This document shows, one piece after another, positions 1 to 3,964 of a stretch of 5,803 nt of DNA (position 1 is the first letter of the stretch; each line of letters starts with the position of its first letter). Origin of the DNA: Verrucomicrobiota bacterium (GTDB taxonomy: Bacteria > Verrucomicrobiota > Verrucomicrobiia > Opitutales > Opitutaceae); contig JAUPWC010000582.1 in NCBI GenBank assembly GCA_030916665.1, positions 1 through 5,803 of the forward strand, in the 5' to 3' direction. The notes below the pieces were generated by a model that searched no databases, was not told where the DNA came from, and saw only the letters and a list, made by a program, of their open reading frames with translations. The position numbers and the translations under genes were made by a program.

Positions 1-192
1 GGCGTGGATTGTGGGACGCTGGCAGACCCGAACGGGCCGCAATTTGTTCACTACTCTGAGGACAACCCGAAAGACCATCGCAGCGGTTTTGCCGTGCTGA
101 CATTTCGCAAGGGCGAGCTTTTGTGGCCTGAGCTGGTGCATGTGTTTTCAGAAAATACTGTCGAATTTCGCGGGGAGCTTCACCGCGTATGA
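1..192 (+). CDS. C-terminal fragment, probable calcineurin-like metallophosphoesterase (phage type)
   Basis: This reading frame is open from the left edge and ends in TGA at 190-192, so only the last 63 residues are visible. The GTG at 4 is more likely an internal Val than a start. The tail has a glycine-threonine start (CGTLADPNGP), an HYSEDNPKDHRSGFAVLTF stretch and a closing LLWPELVHV...VEFRGEL segment. From memory this resembles the C-terminal beta-strands of phage calcineurin-like phosphoesterases, enzymes that hydrolyse phosphodiester bonds with a two-metal centre. The metal-binding motifs would lie upstream of the window, so catalysis cannot be confirmed. Its stop overlaps the next start as ATGA, implying one transcript. 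The family call rests on recalled resemblance only; a generic phage hypothetical protein is the alternative. Confidence 0.55.
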   Translation, partial: GVDCGTLADPNGPQFVHYSEDNPKDHRSGFAVLTFRKGELLWPELVHVFSENTVEFRGELHRV

Positions 193-395
193 CCAAGTTC
201 TATCACCTTGAAGATTCGGAATGGGTGCGGATCACCAAGAAAGATCACAAGCATCGCTGCTGCGATTGCTCCTTGACGCACATCGTGAGCTATAGAAGCG
301 GCCCCAATGGCTCACTGGAAACGCGCTGGAAGATAGACGCAAAGGGGACAGCCGCAGCACGGCGTAAGTTCAAGTTCACGCCGGAAGAGGATTAA
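189..395 (+). CDS. Small Cys-rich phage protein (CCDC motif)
   Basis: A complete 68-aa gene whose ATG overlaps the upstream stop (ATGA), so it is probably translationally coupled. The N-terminus MTKFYHLEDSEWVRITKK leads into HRCCDCSLTH (residues 22-31), then a basic region with AAARRKFKF before an acidic end. The CCDC-x3-H arrangement could bind a metal, although one Cys cluster and one His make a single weak site. Small proteins with CCDC followed by L-x-H and a basic tail recur in alphaproteobacterial phages, and I know of no assigned function. It is the last + strand gene before the convergent junction; a palindrome straddles its stop codon. Confidence 0.7.
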   Translation: MTKFYHLEDSEWVRITKKDHKHRCCDCSLTHIVSYRSGPNGSLETRWKIDAKGTAAARRKFKFTPEED

Positions 396-400
396 TCCTC
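387..400. repeat. 14-bp perfect palindrome at the stop codon of the CCDC gene
   Basis: GAGGATTAATCCTC is its own reverse complement and contains the TAA stop (393-395) of the preceding gene. It lies 4 bp from the hairpin at 405-423. It could be part of a compound terminator or a protein-binding site; the sequence alone does not decide. Confidence 0.6.
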
Positions 401-404
401 CGCC

Positions 405-423
405 ATACGCAATAGATGCGTAT
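405..423. terminator. Hairpin between convergent genes, possible bidirectional terminator
   Basis: ATACGCA (405-411) and TGCGTAT (417-423) form a perfect 7-bp stem with a 5-nt loop. It fills the 28-bp gap between the stop of the + strand gene (395) and the stop of the minus-strand gene (424-426), abutting the latter. The placement fits a shared terminator. Neither side has a clear T-run, so classical intrinsic termination would be weak, and an RNA-end or transcript-stabilising role is equally possible. Confidence 0.45.
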
Positions 424-855
424 TCACGAATTGTTACAGCCGCTCTTTCTGTATCCGAGACGGCGAAGGGAATCAAGCTCGTCCTCCAACTCTCCTACGC
501 GGTGGATGAGGCTATTTTTCTCAGCGATCAGAGTCTTGACCGGAGCGGGCACCGACGCCTCGCCCAAAAGGCACGGGTCACAATCACCGCAAGCGCCTCC
601 ATCACCGGGGATTGCGCCGGTAACGCAGCACGTCACGATTGACGATAGCGCGGGTTTAGCAGCGCGGAGATACGCACGGATCGCGCGCGCCATTTCCGTC
701 CGCGTGTTCTGGTAGCGCGGCGAGTTGTCGGCCTTGATACGCTCATACTCATCATTGGTGATTTCGGGAGCTGTGATGCGCGCACACTCACGGACGGCAG
801 CTTCAAGCCCTGCCTCGTTGAGCTTCACCAGTTCACCGCGATCAGGATTCGTCAT
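424..855 (-). CDS. Phage hypothetical protein with Cys cluster and C-terminal coiled coil
   Basis: This is a 143-aa gene of unknown function. I chose the ATG at 855-853 because a GGAG lies 7 nt upstream and MTNPDRGELVKL reads like a true N-terminus; an in-frame ATG at 894 lacks such a site. Residues about 10-55 are helical (LNEAGLEAAVRECARI, then EMARAIRAYL), a module I associate with small phage proteins. Then comes CC-x10-CGDCDPC (about residues 75-93), a possible metal site, and a heptad-like segment (LIAEKNSLIHRVGELEDELDSL, abbreviated here as about residues 107-128) that should form a coiled coil. It is the last gene of the minus operon, overlapping the 36-aa gene upstream by 14 bp and ending at the convergent hairpin. 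Confidence 0.72.
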   Translation of the reverse strand: MTNPDRGELVKLNEAGLEAAVRECARITAPEITNDEYERIKADNSPRYQNTRTEMARAIRAYLRAAKPALSSIVTCCVTGAIPGDGGACGDCDPCLLGEASVPAPVKTLIAEKNSLIHRVGELEDELDSLRRLGYRKSGCNNS

Positions 856-952
856 GATGGGGCTCCGATTGCTTCTTGCGCCGCGCTGTGGCACAGCTTG
901 AACACGGTTCGGCCACGCCAGTTTGTCCGGCGCGGGCAGGGGTGCGGGTCAT
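842..952 (-). CDS. 36-aa protein with CSSC motif
   Basis: A very short ORF whose ATG (952-950) overlaps the TGA of the upstream gene as ATGA, and whose end overlaps the start of the next gene by 14 bp. It reads MTRTPARAGQTGVAEPCSSC and then a basic stretch, ARRKKQSEPHHDES. A GGAG lies about 10 nt before the ATG. The coupling on both sides and the CxxC argue for a real micro-gene; without it the operon would have a 94-bp gap. The function is unknown; a single CxxC plus two His (PHH) could bind one zinc. The alternative is that the overlap is chance and only serves to reinitiate ribosomes. Confidence 0.5.
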   Translation of the reverse strand: MTRTPARAGQTGVAEPCSSCATARRKKQSEPHHDES

Positions 953-1320
953 GGGATATGCTCTCCAAGCTCCTTGCGAAGCTCGCGAAGTGCGGCGTGA
1001 GCGGCATCAAGGTCTCTCGGCAAATCGATCCATGACCACGCAATGGTCACGCGACTTATCGGCGTCGGAATCGCGAACCATCTATCCCTGAATAGCCAAA
1101 GCCGCCTGCGGTTGCTGTGCAGCGGTCGAAACCTTCGCTTACACAGCACACGTTCCTCGCCAGCGTTCGGGTGCGTCCACTGGAAGCTGTGAAGCTGTGC
1201 GCCAAGTCCGGACATAGCTGTGTATAGCTCGCCAGACAGCCAGTAGAACTTGTCGTCAAAATACGGCGACGCCATTCCATAGCCGTTGCCGAAAATCTTG
1301 TGATCGAGAAACAAAATCAC
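949..1320 (-). CDS. Hypothetical protein, Trp/Arg-rich
   Basis: A 123-aa protein of unknown function. I chose the GTG at 1320-1318 because GGGAGG lies 6 nt upstream, an excellent ribosome-binding site. A GTG at 1353 in the same frame would give 134 aa and overlap the upstream stop, but has a poor site. The product starts MILFLDHKIFGNGYG. It has aromatic runs (SPYFDDKFYWLSGELY), a basic centre (CKRRFRPLHSNRRRLWLFRDRW, about residues 60-81) and an amphipathic C-terminal helix (LDAAHAALRELRKELGE). There is no signal peptide and no clear catalytic motif. It sits fourth in the RHH-controlled operon, 25 bp after its neighbour, and overlaps the 36-aa gene. Confidence 0.65.
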   Translation of the reverse strand: MILFLDHKIFGNGYGMASPYFDDKFYWLSGELYTAMSGLGAQLHSFQWTHPNAGEERVLCKRRFRPLHSNRRRLWLFRDRWFAIPTPISRVTIAWSWIDLPRDLDAAHAALRELRKELGEHIP

Positions 1321-1345
1321 TTCAATCCTCCCGCCCGCGCATGGA

Positions 1346-1849
1346 TCACTCACTCTCTGAAGCAGCAGCTGCGGCGGATTCGGCGGTGAGGGCGCGGTCT
1401 TCCAGCGATTTTAGCTCGTGAAACTGGCGAGGTTCATTGCCATTGATCATTACATCGCAGAAGTCGAACAGCGTCTCGATGTTGTCGTACCAGACAACAT
1501 CATCGCCTCCAACGCGGCCAGCAATCAGGCCCTCCATGATCGCGCGATAGCCTAGCCTGAGCCTTTCGATCTCGGCGTCTTTTGCCGCCAACATTGCGGA
1601 GCCGTCTATGATCTGCTGTTGGTGAGCGGATATGAGCCTGTCGCGCCTTTCGATCTCGGCGGCTGGAATAAGAACCAAGCCACTGTCTTCGATCATGGTG
1701 CGTGACGTGGTTGCTTCGTGGTCGCCAAGGAAAGCCGCTGCGAACTCCCAAAATTGTTCAGGCGTCCATGTTCTCTCTCCTATATCCCCGCTGGATTTGT
1801 TTGGGGATTCAGAAGAGGCTCCACTCACAAGGCGATCATCAGTTGTCAT
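1346..1849 (-). CDS. Hypothetical protein with central coiled coil
   Basis: A 167-aa acidic protein of unknown function. The ATG at 1849 overlaps the preceding stop as ATGA, with GGAG of GGAGCC just upstream. The order is a Ser-rich start (MTTDDRLVSGASSESPNKSS), an aromatic helix (WTPEQFWEFAAAFLG, about 28-42), and a central coiled-coil segment (about 63-100) bounded by two AEIER motifs exactly 28 residues apart. A hydrophobic/acidic region follows (DDVVWYDNIETLFDFCDVM, about 116-134), then an Ala/Ser/Glu-rich tail. The 28-residue spacing is four heptads and is matched by a 17-bp DNA repeat. The domain layout fits a small oligomerising phage protein; no enzyme motif is visible. Confidence 0.72.
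   Translation of the reverse strand: MTTDDRLVSGASSESPNKSSGDIGERTWTPEQFWEFAAAFLGDHEATTSRTMIEDSGLVLIPAAEIERRDRLISAHQQQIIDGSAMLAAKDAEIERLRLGYRAIMEGLIAGRVGGDDVVWYDNIETLFDFCDVMINGNEPRQFHELKSLEDRALTAESAAAAASESE
1561..1661 (-). repeat. 17-bp direct repeat pair, 84 bp apart, inside the coiled-coil gene
   Basis: GCCTTTCGATCTCGGCG occurs at 1561-1577 and again at 1645-1661. On the coding strand both copies encode the AEIER motif of the coiled coil, 28 residues apart. The exact DNA identity suggests a recent internal duplication or conversion within the coil. Confidence 0.7.
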
Positions 1850-2106
1850 GAGGATGGCTCCGAGAGTGAGTTGGGTTTTGCGCCGCGCAAGCCTTCGGTT
1901 CTGTTTGCGACGGGCGTCAGCAGTTCGAGGCCTTCACCGTCAACAACAGTAACGGCGCTCGCGCCGATGGCGATTAAGCCTTCCTTCGGCCAGTCGGCAA
2001 CCCTGCCATCAACTTCCAAGCTGTGAGCACCCCAAAACCGCGCGCCGGCATGTTTGCTCTCAGGCCCCCATTCCCAATGGATAACCAGGATTGTGCTACT
2101 GCCCAT
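1846..2106 (-). CDS. Hypothetical protein, 86 aa
   Basis: Unknown function. The ATG at 2106 follows the upstream stop by 3 bp, and the ribosome-binding GGAGG lies inside the end of the upstream gene. The protein alternates short hydrophobic strands and loops: STILVIHWEWGPESKHAG, ARFWGAHSLEVDG, GLIAIGASAVTVVDGEGLELL. This suggests a small beta-rich fold. No Cys motifs, membrane helices or catalytic signature are visible. It ends in SEPSS with an ATGA overlap to the coiled-coil gene; the same ending and junction recur at 2759-2789. Confidence 0.68.
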   Translation of the reverse strand: MGSSTILVIHWEWGPESKHAGARFWGAHSLEVDGRVADWPKEGLIAIGASAVTVVDGEGLELLTPVANRTEGLRGAKPNSLSEPSS

Positions 2107-2109
2107 GCC

Positions 2110-2367
2110 TCAGCCCTCCCGCCTGAGCGTGTAATATGTGGAAACCGAGGTGTTGCCGTCGCAGATAACGAGGAACTTGTCCTTGATCTCGTAGAAGGCG
2201 GCGAGGCCAATTCCGCGAACAACGCGCCCTTCTTTCAGGAGGCGATAAGCGAACTGCTCGCGTCCGGTGTAGCTATTGCGCTCAAGGCGGCAGCAGAACT
2301 GCCCACCGTCAGCGAGGATATCCATGGCCTTCTTTGCGCGGTTCGAGAGGTTTGGAAGGTTGGTCAT
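2110..2367 (-). CDS. First gene of the RHH-controlled operon, hypothetical phage protein
   Basis: An 85-aa gene with a good start: ATG at 2367 with GGGAG 8 nt upstream, in a leader of about 25 nt from the predicted promoter. The N-terminal half is helical (NLSNRAKKAMDILADGG), followed by FCCRLERNSYTGREQFAYRLL, GRVVRGIGLAAFYEIKDK and a C-terminal strand pair (FLVICDGNTSVSTYYTLRR). A helical start followed by paired strands could be a winged-helix-like fold, but I cannot identify a recognition helix with confidence. Similar short proteins occur in phage early operons without assigned roles. As the promoter-proximal gene it would respond most directly to the RHH repressor. Confidence 0.72.
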   Translation of the reverse strand: MTNLPNLSNRAKKAMDILADGGQFCCRLERNSYTGREQFAYRLLKEGRVVRGIGLAAFYEIKDKFLVICDGNTSVSTYYTLRREG

Positions 2368-2378
2368 TTGCAGCTCCC

Positions 2379-2407
2379 TTGCGTTAATTTCTGATATGAG
2401 TTATATA
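2379..2407 (+). promoter_or_regulatory. Weak candidate promoter for the RHH gene
   Basis: TTGCGT (2379-2384), 17 bp, then TATATA (2402-2407) is a possible + strand -35/-10 pair. It would start transcription near 2414, about 37 nt before the RHH ATG, with two operators overlapping or following it. The region is AT-rich, so other -10 choices such as 2411-2416 are possible. A promoter somewhere here is expected; this exact one is uncertain. Confidence 0.3.
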
Positions 2408-2441
2408 TCTGATATTAGATACTGTCAATAACTCATATGAG
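2391..2441. promoter_or_regulatory. Triple palindromic operator CTNATATNAG between divergent genes
   Basis: Three 10-bp sites fit the self-complementary pattern CTNATATNAG: 2391-2400 (CTGATATGAG), 2409-2418 (CTGATATTAG) and 2432-2441 (CTCATATGAG, a perfect palindrome). The middle one extends to a 16-bp near-palindrome at 2406-2421 with one mismatched pair. The first and third also form an 11-bp inverted repeat (2394-2404 and 2428-2438). Centres are 18 and 23 bp apart. The array covers the -10, spacer and upstream edge of the -35 of the minus promoter and lies 10 bp before the RHH start codon. RHH proteins commonly bind short repeated palindromes next to their own gene, so these are the likely binding sites of the adjacent protein. 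I saw no other match to the pattern in the window. Confidence 0.75.
2400..2428 (-). promoter_or_regulatory. Near-consensus sigma70 promoter for the left minus operon
   Basis: On the minus strand the -35 is TTGACA (2428-2423), the spacer is exactly 17 bp, and the -10 is TATAAC (2405-2400), one base from consensus. Transcription would start near 2393, giving a leader of about 25 nt with GGGAG before the ATG at 2367. An operator in the spacer and another on the -10 and start region mean that a bound repressor should block RNA polymerase. Confidence 0.8.
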
Positions 2442-2450
2442 AAAAAATCT

Positions 2451-2612
2451 ATGGGACGCAAAAAAAGATGGGCTGAAGACATGCAGGCCAGATTCGAGGA
2501 AGGCACTTTTGATCGGATCGTGGCCGTCTTGGATGACGGCGAGGACAGAACCGACTTTGTCAGGGTGGCCGTCGAGCGAGAGTTGAAGCGTCGCGAGAAA
2601 GCTCGGCAGTGA
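2451..2612 (+). CDS. Small ribbon-helix-helix (Arc/CopG-type) transcriptional repressor
   Basis: This 53-aa gene is the only + strand gene in the right-hand 5.4 kb. It has a basic N-terminal arm (MGRKKRWAED), a short strand around MQARF (residues 11-15) that would insert into the major groove as a dimer, helix 1 (about TFDRIVAVLDD, 19-29), a turn at GEDRT, and helix 2 (about DFVRVAVERELKRREK, 35-50). Strand, helix, GxxRT-like turn, then helix is the RHH plan, and the length is typical of Arc-like proteins. The ATG at 2451 has only a weak GAGA upstream; an internal ATG at 2481 would remove the basic arm but keep the core. It faces three CTNATATNAG sites and the divergent operon promoter, so repression of that operon and of itself is the likely role. 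Antitoxin RHH proteins look similar, but no toxin gene is adjacent in the same direction. Confidence 0.82.
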   Translation: MGRKKRWAEDMQARFEEGTFDRIVAVLDDGEDRTDFVRVAVERELKRREKARQ

Positions 2613-2620
2613 CCGTGTGC

Positions 2621-2637
2621 CATCTCAAATCTCCAAC
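2621..2637 (-). repeat. Repeated start-site cassette, copy without a credible downstream gene
   Basis: On the minus strand this is GTTGGAGATTTGAGATG, identical over 17 bp to 3241-3257, where it carries the ribosome-binding site and start codon of a real gene. Here the ATG (2623-2621) would open an ORF lying antisense to the RHH gene, which does not look like protein. It is probably left over from a duplication or rearrangement. Confidence 0.7.
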
Positions 2638-2693
2638 CTGGTTTCTGCGCTATCGTTAGCGGGGAGTGATTCAATCTGCGGTCTTTGCTTCAC
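2625..2693 (-). CDS. Possible 22-aa micro-ORF (remnant or leader)
   Basis: A GTG (2693-2691) with AGGAG 6 nt upstream overlaps the stop of the preceding small ORF as GTGA, and the frame ends in TGA at 2627-2625. It would encode MKQRPQIESLPANDSAETRL followed by EI. The last codons (TTG GAG ATT TGA) are part of the repeated start-site cassette, giving the same LEI ending as the 14-aa ORF at 3245-3289. The initiation signals are good but the product is too short to judge; it may be decaying sequence at the end of the right-hand operon. Confidence 0.25.
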   Translation of the reverse strand: MKQRPQIESLPANDSAETRLEI

Positions 2694-2776
2694 CAAAATC
2701 TCCTACGTGAGGTCAGATTGCGGGGAGGGAACGGGCTTTGAGGGCTGCGATGCAGAGGGCGATCATCCGATGTCAT
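2690..2776 (-). pseudogene. 28-aa ORF, possibly a truncated start of a duplicated gene
   Basis: The ATG (2776-2774) overlaps the upstream stop as ATGA, and the ORF runs to TGA at 2692-2690. Its first residues MTSDDR match MTTDDR of the coiled-coil gene at 1849, and the DNA over this junction (2758-2789) matches 1831-1862 at 29 of 32 positions. After that the two diverge completely: here the peptide continues PLHRSPQSPFPPRNLTSRRR and stops. The likely history is that a copy of the junction was joined to unrelated sequence. An intact micro-gene cannot be excluded. Confidence 0.35.
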
Positions 2777-2789
2777 GATGATGGCTCCG
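2758..2789 (-). repeat. Gene-junction repeat, 29/32 identical to 1831-1862
   Basis: Both copies contain the end of an upstream gene (encoding EPSS then stop), an ATGA overlap, and the first codons MT-x-DDR of the next gene. A looser third copy spans 838-867 at the start of the 424-855 gene (MTNPDR). All share CGGAGCC, then TCATGAC, six variable bases, and TGATCGC on the minus strand. Flanking sequences are unrelated, so the repeat is confined to the translation-start region. Confidence 0.75.
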
Positions 2790-3243
2790 GTACTGAGGCA
2801 ACCTTCGGGGCAGCTTCCCACTCAGGCTCTGCGCCTACATCAGTGTAACACTCGTAACAGAGCCATTCCCCAGATTCCGTTTTGCGCAACTCATCTGCTG
2901 AAAAGTAACCGCATTGCTCGGGGCTATAAACGCTGCAATTAGAGCACACGACCATGATGCGTTTTGATTTCAGAAGGTCGGCGATGATTTTACTCAACGG
3001 ATTGCGGGCGTAGTGCTCGTCAAACCCGCGCATCAATGAATTGGCGAACCATCCGATCATCCACCCTTCATCAATCGCCTGTCCGTCGGCGTCCTTGAGG
3101 CCGATTTCATTAGCAACCTTGCAGAACGCAGCGGCCCAGTCTCTCGCCTCGAATGAGGGCAGCGGCCAGTCCGGGCGATCCTCAGGCTTCGTGTTGGCGT
3201 GCTCTATCTCAAATGCTGCGTGGTCGCCGTTCATGATCTGCAT
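2773..3243 (-). CDS. Phage hypothetical protein with C-terminal zinc-ribbon-like domain
   Basis: A 156-aa gene. The ATG at 3243 has GGAG 7 nt upstream and lies one base after the stop of a 14-codon ORF; an in-frame ATG at 3234 has a poorer site. The N-terminal part (about residues 30-77) reads SFEARDWAAAFCKVANEIG, then AIDEGWMIGWFANSLMRGFDE, a helical segment I recall from alphaproteobacterial phage proteins of unknown role. The C-terminal part has C100-x2-C103, C111 and C129-x2-C132, a probable zinc ribbon, then an acidic tail ending VPEPSS. The split into a helical module plus a zinc module suggests a fusion. Binding to nucleic acid or protein is possible but not shown. Confidence 0.75.
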   Translation of the reverse strand: MQIMNGDHAAFEIEHANTKPEDRPDWPLPSFEARDWAAAFCKVANEIGLKDADGQAIDEGWMIGWFANSLMRGFDEHYARNPLSKIIADLLKSKRIMVVCSNCSVYSPEQCGYFSADELRKTESGEWLCYECYTDVGAEPEWEAAPKVASVPEPSS

Positions 3244-3244
3244 C

Positions 3245-3289
3245 TCAAATCTCCAACGCCATCTGAGTGGAGCGATCTTCTGAATCCAT
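3245..3289 (-). CDS. 14-codon ORF between two repeated start cassettes, possible leader peptide
   Basis: The ATG (3289-3287) follows GGAGATTTGAAG, and the ORF encodes MDSEDRSTQMALEI, ending at TGA 3247-3245, one base before the ATG of the 3243 gene. Its last codons contain the ribosome-binding site of that gene, so translating it would pass ribosomes straight on. The two start cassettes, about 46 bp apart, are near copies, which points to a local duplication. It may be a translational-coupling leader or simply a by-product of the duplication. Confidence 0.4.
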   Translation of the reverse strand: MDSEDRSTQMALEI

Positions 3290-3301
3290 CTTCAAATCTC
3301 C
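3287..3301 (-). repeat. Start-site cassette copy (GGAGATTTGAAGATG)
   Basis: This differs from the cassettes at 3241-3257 and 2621-2637 by one inserted A before the ATG. It supplies the ribosome-binding site and start of the 14-codon ORF. Confidence 0.65.
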
Positions 3302-3317
3302 ATAGGGGTTTGTTAGC

Positions 3318-3338
3318 AGCAAAGCTCTTTCCTTTGCT
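3318..3338 (-). terminator. Intergenic hairpin after the 3338-3964 gene
   Basis: AGCAAAG and CTTTGCT form a perfect 7-bp stem around a 7-nt loop, starting within the TAA stop (3340-3338). It lies in the only sizeable untranslated gap of the right-hand minus operon. No T-run follows in the minus direction, so it may reduce rather than end transcription, or act as an RNA-processing or stability element that sets different levels for genes before and after it. Confidence 0.4.
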
Positions 3339-3964
3339 TAGTCTCGGGGATCAGGGTGTGAGTGGTCCTCTTCATCCCGCAAGTGAGAGACACGAGCGCG
3401 CCGCGTCCGATCTTCATCGAACGATCCGCTGGTCTGCGCCTCGTTGAATGCTTTGACGGCGGTCACTAAGGCGTCGAACGCCTTGAGATCATGAATGCTT
3501 GCGTCATCGTGATGGTCGTCGAGAATATCCTGCTCAAGTCGCTCAAGATCGACCGAGTAATGGCGGAACGTGCACAGGTATACCCAGTCCTCGCCATCTT
3601 CGGCGGCGTCCTGTGGGGACCGGTAGAATTCGCCACCATCAAATCCAAAGCACTCTTCAACGCCGTCTAGCGGAACTTCCTTCGCTTTTTCAAAGCTGCT
3701 CGACCGCCTGCACTTGTCGCAGGCCAGCCAACCCTTTTCGCACTGAGCGCCGCAATGCTGGCAGGTGTTATGCGTTCGGCATGTGTAGCAATCCTCTGCA
3801 GCGCGGCGGGCCGCCTCGTGGGCCAGCGTATCATTGCATGCATAGATTCTGGGGGAATGAATCTGGCCGCACTTGCCGCACGCATAGAGAAGCGGCTTCT
3901 TTTCTGGGTCGTCAAACCGAACAAGAACTATTGGGGCCTGACTTAGATTCGATTTCTCGTTCAC
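3338..3964 (-). CDS. Cys-rich phage protein with multiple zinc-binding CxxC pairs
   Basis: A 208-aa gene starting at GTG 3964-3962, which overlaps the upstream stop as GTGA and has GGAGG 7 nt upstream. The N-terminal half has CxxC pairs at residues 29/32, 59/62, 68/71 and 82/85, with C43 and C75 between, enough for two zinc ribbons. Signature pieces are YACGKCGQIHSPRIYAC, CYTC, CQHCG and GWLACDKC, a layout I recall from proteins of unknown function in alphaproteobacterial phages. The C-terminal half is acidic and helical (FGFDGGEFYRSPQDAAEDG, then DLERLEQDILDDHHDD) and ends in a charged tail. Structural zinc is likely; the molecular target is unknown. A hairpin begins at its stop codon. Confidence 0.76.
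   Translation of the reverse strand: MNEKSNLSQAPIVLVRFDDPEKKPLLYACGKCGQIHSPRIYACNDTLAHEAARRAAEDCYTCRTHNTCQHCGAQCEKGWLACDKCRRSSSFEKAKEVPLDGVEECFGFDGGEFYRSPQDAAEDGEDWVYLCTFRHYSVDLERLEQDILDDHHDDASIHDLKAFDALVTAVKAFNEAQTSGSFDEDRTRRARVSHLRDEEDHSHPDPRD

Noticed and set aside
416..715. 99-aa + strand ORF after the convergent junction
   Set aside because: Antisense to the 424-855 gene, whose coiled coil, Cys cluster and start site are convincing; the + product is Arg/Ser/Pro-rich with no ribosome-binding site.
852..1043. 63-aa minus ORF ending with an ATGA overlap at 852-855
   Set aside because: Its overlap with the next start is attractive, but most of it lies inside the 949-1320 gene in another frame. 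The 36-aa ORF at 842-952 covers the gap better, with an ATGA start overlap and a CxxC.
2023..2394. 123-aa + strand ORF
   Set aside because: Antisense to the 2110-2367 and 1846-2106 genes, which have a promoter, ribosome-binding sites and coupled starts. It also has no promoter of its own.
2451..2612. RHH protein as the antitoxin of a toxin-antitoxin pair
   Set aside because: The size and autoregulatory layout would fit, but no toxin-like gene follows on the + strand, and the divergent first gene shows no recognised toxin motif.
2648..2661. CGCTA-TCGT-TAGCG hairpin downstream of the RHH gene as a terminator
   Set aside because: Only a 5-bp stem with no T-run on either side; too weak to call.
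2384..2674. Minus-strand ORF of up to 96 aa, including an ATG at 2623 with a perfect start cassette
   Set aside because: It lies entirely antisense to the RHH gene and runs through its operators and promoter; the product is Ser/Arg-rich and unlike a folded protein. The cassette is better explained as a repeat.
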